From: Bacillota bacterium
Lineage (GTDB): Bacteria; Bacillota; Halanaerobiia; B1SED10-174
DNA: 64,000 nucleotides
NCBI GenBank assembly: GCA_007122335.1
Contig: SKTZ01000026.1
Span: 1-64,000 of the forward strand
Direction of reading: 5' to 3'
Of this stretch, positions 63,296-64,000 are shown in pieces. Both the position numbers and the translations under genes were made by a program. How positions within the stretch are numbered: position 1 is the stretch's first letter; the number at the start of each line of letters is the position of its first letter. The notes under the pieces were generated by a model, which was given only the letters and a program-made list of their open reading frames with translations, was not told the origin of the DNA and did not search any database.

Positions 63296-63883
63296 CTACC
63301 TATCCCCTTCTCTCGTTTCTTCCTCATCAGGACTTTCTTTGTGCAGATCTGGTCCGCCTTCCCCACGCAAACCATCGGGGTCGGGCAACTGTTCAATATC
63401 CGAAAGCCCGAAGTGCTTCAGGAAGGCGTCAGTAGTTCCGTAGAGAATGGGCGTCCCTGTTTTTTCCAGGCGGCCAACTTCTTTAATCAGGTCTTTTTTG
63501 ACCAGGGTAAACAATGCTTTTTCCGCTTTAACTCCCCTGATATCTTCAATTTCTGCCCTGGTTATGGGTTGGCGATAGGCTATTATAGCCAGGGTTTCCA
63601 GTGAAGCCTGGGTAATTCTCTGTTTTAATTTTGGTTTATGCAGGCGGCGAATATATTCTCCAAACTCAAGCCTTGTAGAAAAAATATATCCCCCGGCGAG
63701 TTCATCAAGCTGAATTCCTCGCCTTTCATCCTCATTATATTCCTGCTTCAATTCTTCGATTGCCTGGCTTATTTCCCTCGGATCAACCTCCAGGGCCTGG
63801 GCCATTTCATCAATATTAACTGGTTCGGAAGCCAGGAAAACCAGGGCTTCCACTGCACCTTTTAAGTTTGCCGGAGAGGACAC
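63296..63883 (-). CDS. scpB: Segregation and condensation protein B
   Basis: 195 residues with two winged-helix domains (LKGAVEALVFLASEPVNIDEMAQALE and SLETLAIIAYRQPITRAEIEDIRG). ScpB dimers bind ScpA to regulate SMC. It starts at GTG 63883, 10 bases after GGGAGG, just after scpA. The C-terminal acidic, Gly-rich tail is variable in the family. Confidence 0.95.
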   Translation of the reverse strand: MSSPANLKGAVEALVFLASEPVNIDEMAQALEVDPREISQAIEELKQEYNEDERRGIQLDELAGGYIFSTRLEFGEYIRRLHKPKLKQRITQASLETLAIIAYRQPITRAEIEDIRGVKAEKALFTLVKKDLIKEVGRLEKTGTPILYGTTDAFLKHFGLSDIEQLPDPDGLRGEGGPDLHKESPDEEETREGDR

Positions 63884-63889
63884 TCAAAC

Positions 63890-64000
63890 CTAACCTCCCT
63901 TGATAATCAGTTTTTGGACGCTTGTTCCTCTGCCAATCTTTATCTTCTTGCTCTTAATCAGTTCCAATAGGGCAAGAAAGGAAACAACTTTTTCCTGGGG
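63890..64000 (-). CDS. scpA: Segregation and condensation protein A (C-terminal end only)
   Basis: The last 36 codons and TAG stop are present; the remainder lies beyond the window. The reading EKVVSFLALLELIKSKKIKI matches the ScpA C-terminal winged helix that contacts the SMC head. It is the kleisin of the complex, and its position directly before scpB is standard. Confidence 0.88.
   Translation of the reverse strand, partial: PQEKVVSFLALLELIKSKKIKIGRGTSVQKLIIKGG

Noticed and set aside
1..64000. CRISPR arrays, insertion sequences, prophage, toxin-antitoxin or defence islands
   Set aside because: None seen: no regular repeats, transposase or integrase signatures, and the genes are dense housekeeping functions throughout.

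Overview
The window is a housekeeping stretch of a Bacillota (Firmicutes) chromosome, almost certainly from an endospore former. Pointers are spoVS, a SleB-type spore/cortex hydrolase, a C-family DNA polymerase (polC), codY, the SMC/ScpA/ScpB condensin, a T-box leader on proS and strong GGAGG ribosome-binding sites. By eye the DNA is moderately AT-rich and even in composition, with no insertion sequence, prophage, CRISPR array or foreign island. I cannot name the genus; a clostridial-type anaerobe is my inference.

Layout. On the + strand lie the 3' end of a beta-propeller protein (1-841), a tRNA-Thr(TGT) with its own promoter and terminator, then a Gfo/Idh/MocA oxidoreductase and cutC. A hairpin at about 2880 separates these from a 61-kb run in which every gene is on the - strand. 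Read in transcription order (right to left) that run is: scpA(partial)-scpB-rluB; spoVS-smc; ftsY; ylxM-ffh-rpsP-khpA-rimM-trmD-rplS; rbgA-rnhB-queT; smg-topA-trmFO-hslV-hslU-codY-cheC-cheD; rpsB-tsf-pyrH-frr-(small ORF)-uppS-cdsA-(AI-2E permease)-dxr-rseP-ispG; proS-mgtC-polC; rimP-nusA-rnpM-ylxQ-infB-rbfA-nrnA-truB-ribF; rpsO-pnp-nfo-dinG-sleB; dut; rnj; a Na/Pi cotransporter; ftsK-ymfK-rodZ-cvpA-CPBP protease-surE; degV.

The order closely follows the Bacillus subtilis smc-to-ymfM region, with gene losses and insertions. The large flagellar/chemotaxis operon that lies between codY and rpsB in B. subtilis is reduced to cheC-cheD. xerC/codV, dprA, sucCD and ylxP are absent, while smg, queT, nrnA, mgtC, ispG, nfo and dinG are present.

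Functionally the genes cover chromosome organisation and segregation (SMC-ScpAB, FtsK, TopA), protein targeting (Ffh, FtsY), ribosome and tRNA maturation (RimM, TrmD, RbgA, RbfA, RimP, TruB, TrmFO, RluB), translation and transcription factors (S2, S15, S16, L19, EF-Ts, IF2, RRF, NusA), RNA turnover (RNase J, PNPase, NrnA), envelope lipid and isoprenoid synthesis (UppS, CdsA, Dxr, IspG), proteolysis (HslUV, RseP) and DNA replication and repair (PolC, Nfo, DinG, Dut, RNase HII). No stretch longer than about 300 bases lacks a gene.

I found no previously undescribed multi-gene system. The items most worth a second look are regulatory and start-site features: an operator-like palindrome at the ylxM-ffh promoter, a structured rpsB leader, a conflicted uppS start beside a hairpin, an orphan small ORF between frr and uppS, the DUF3388-type P-loop protein between ftsK and rodZ, and unusually frequent TTG starts.
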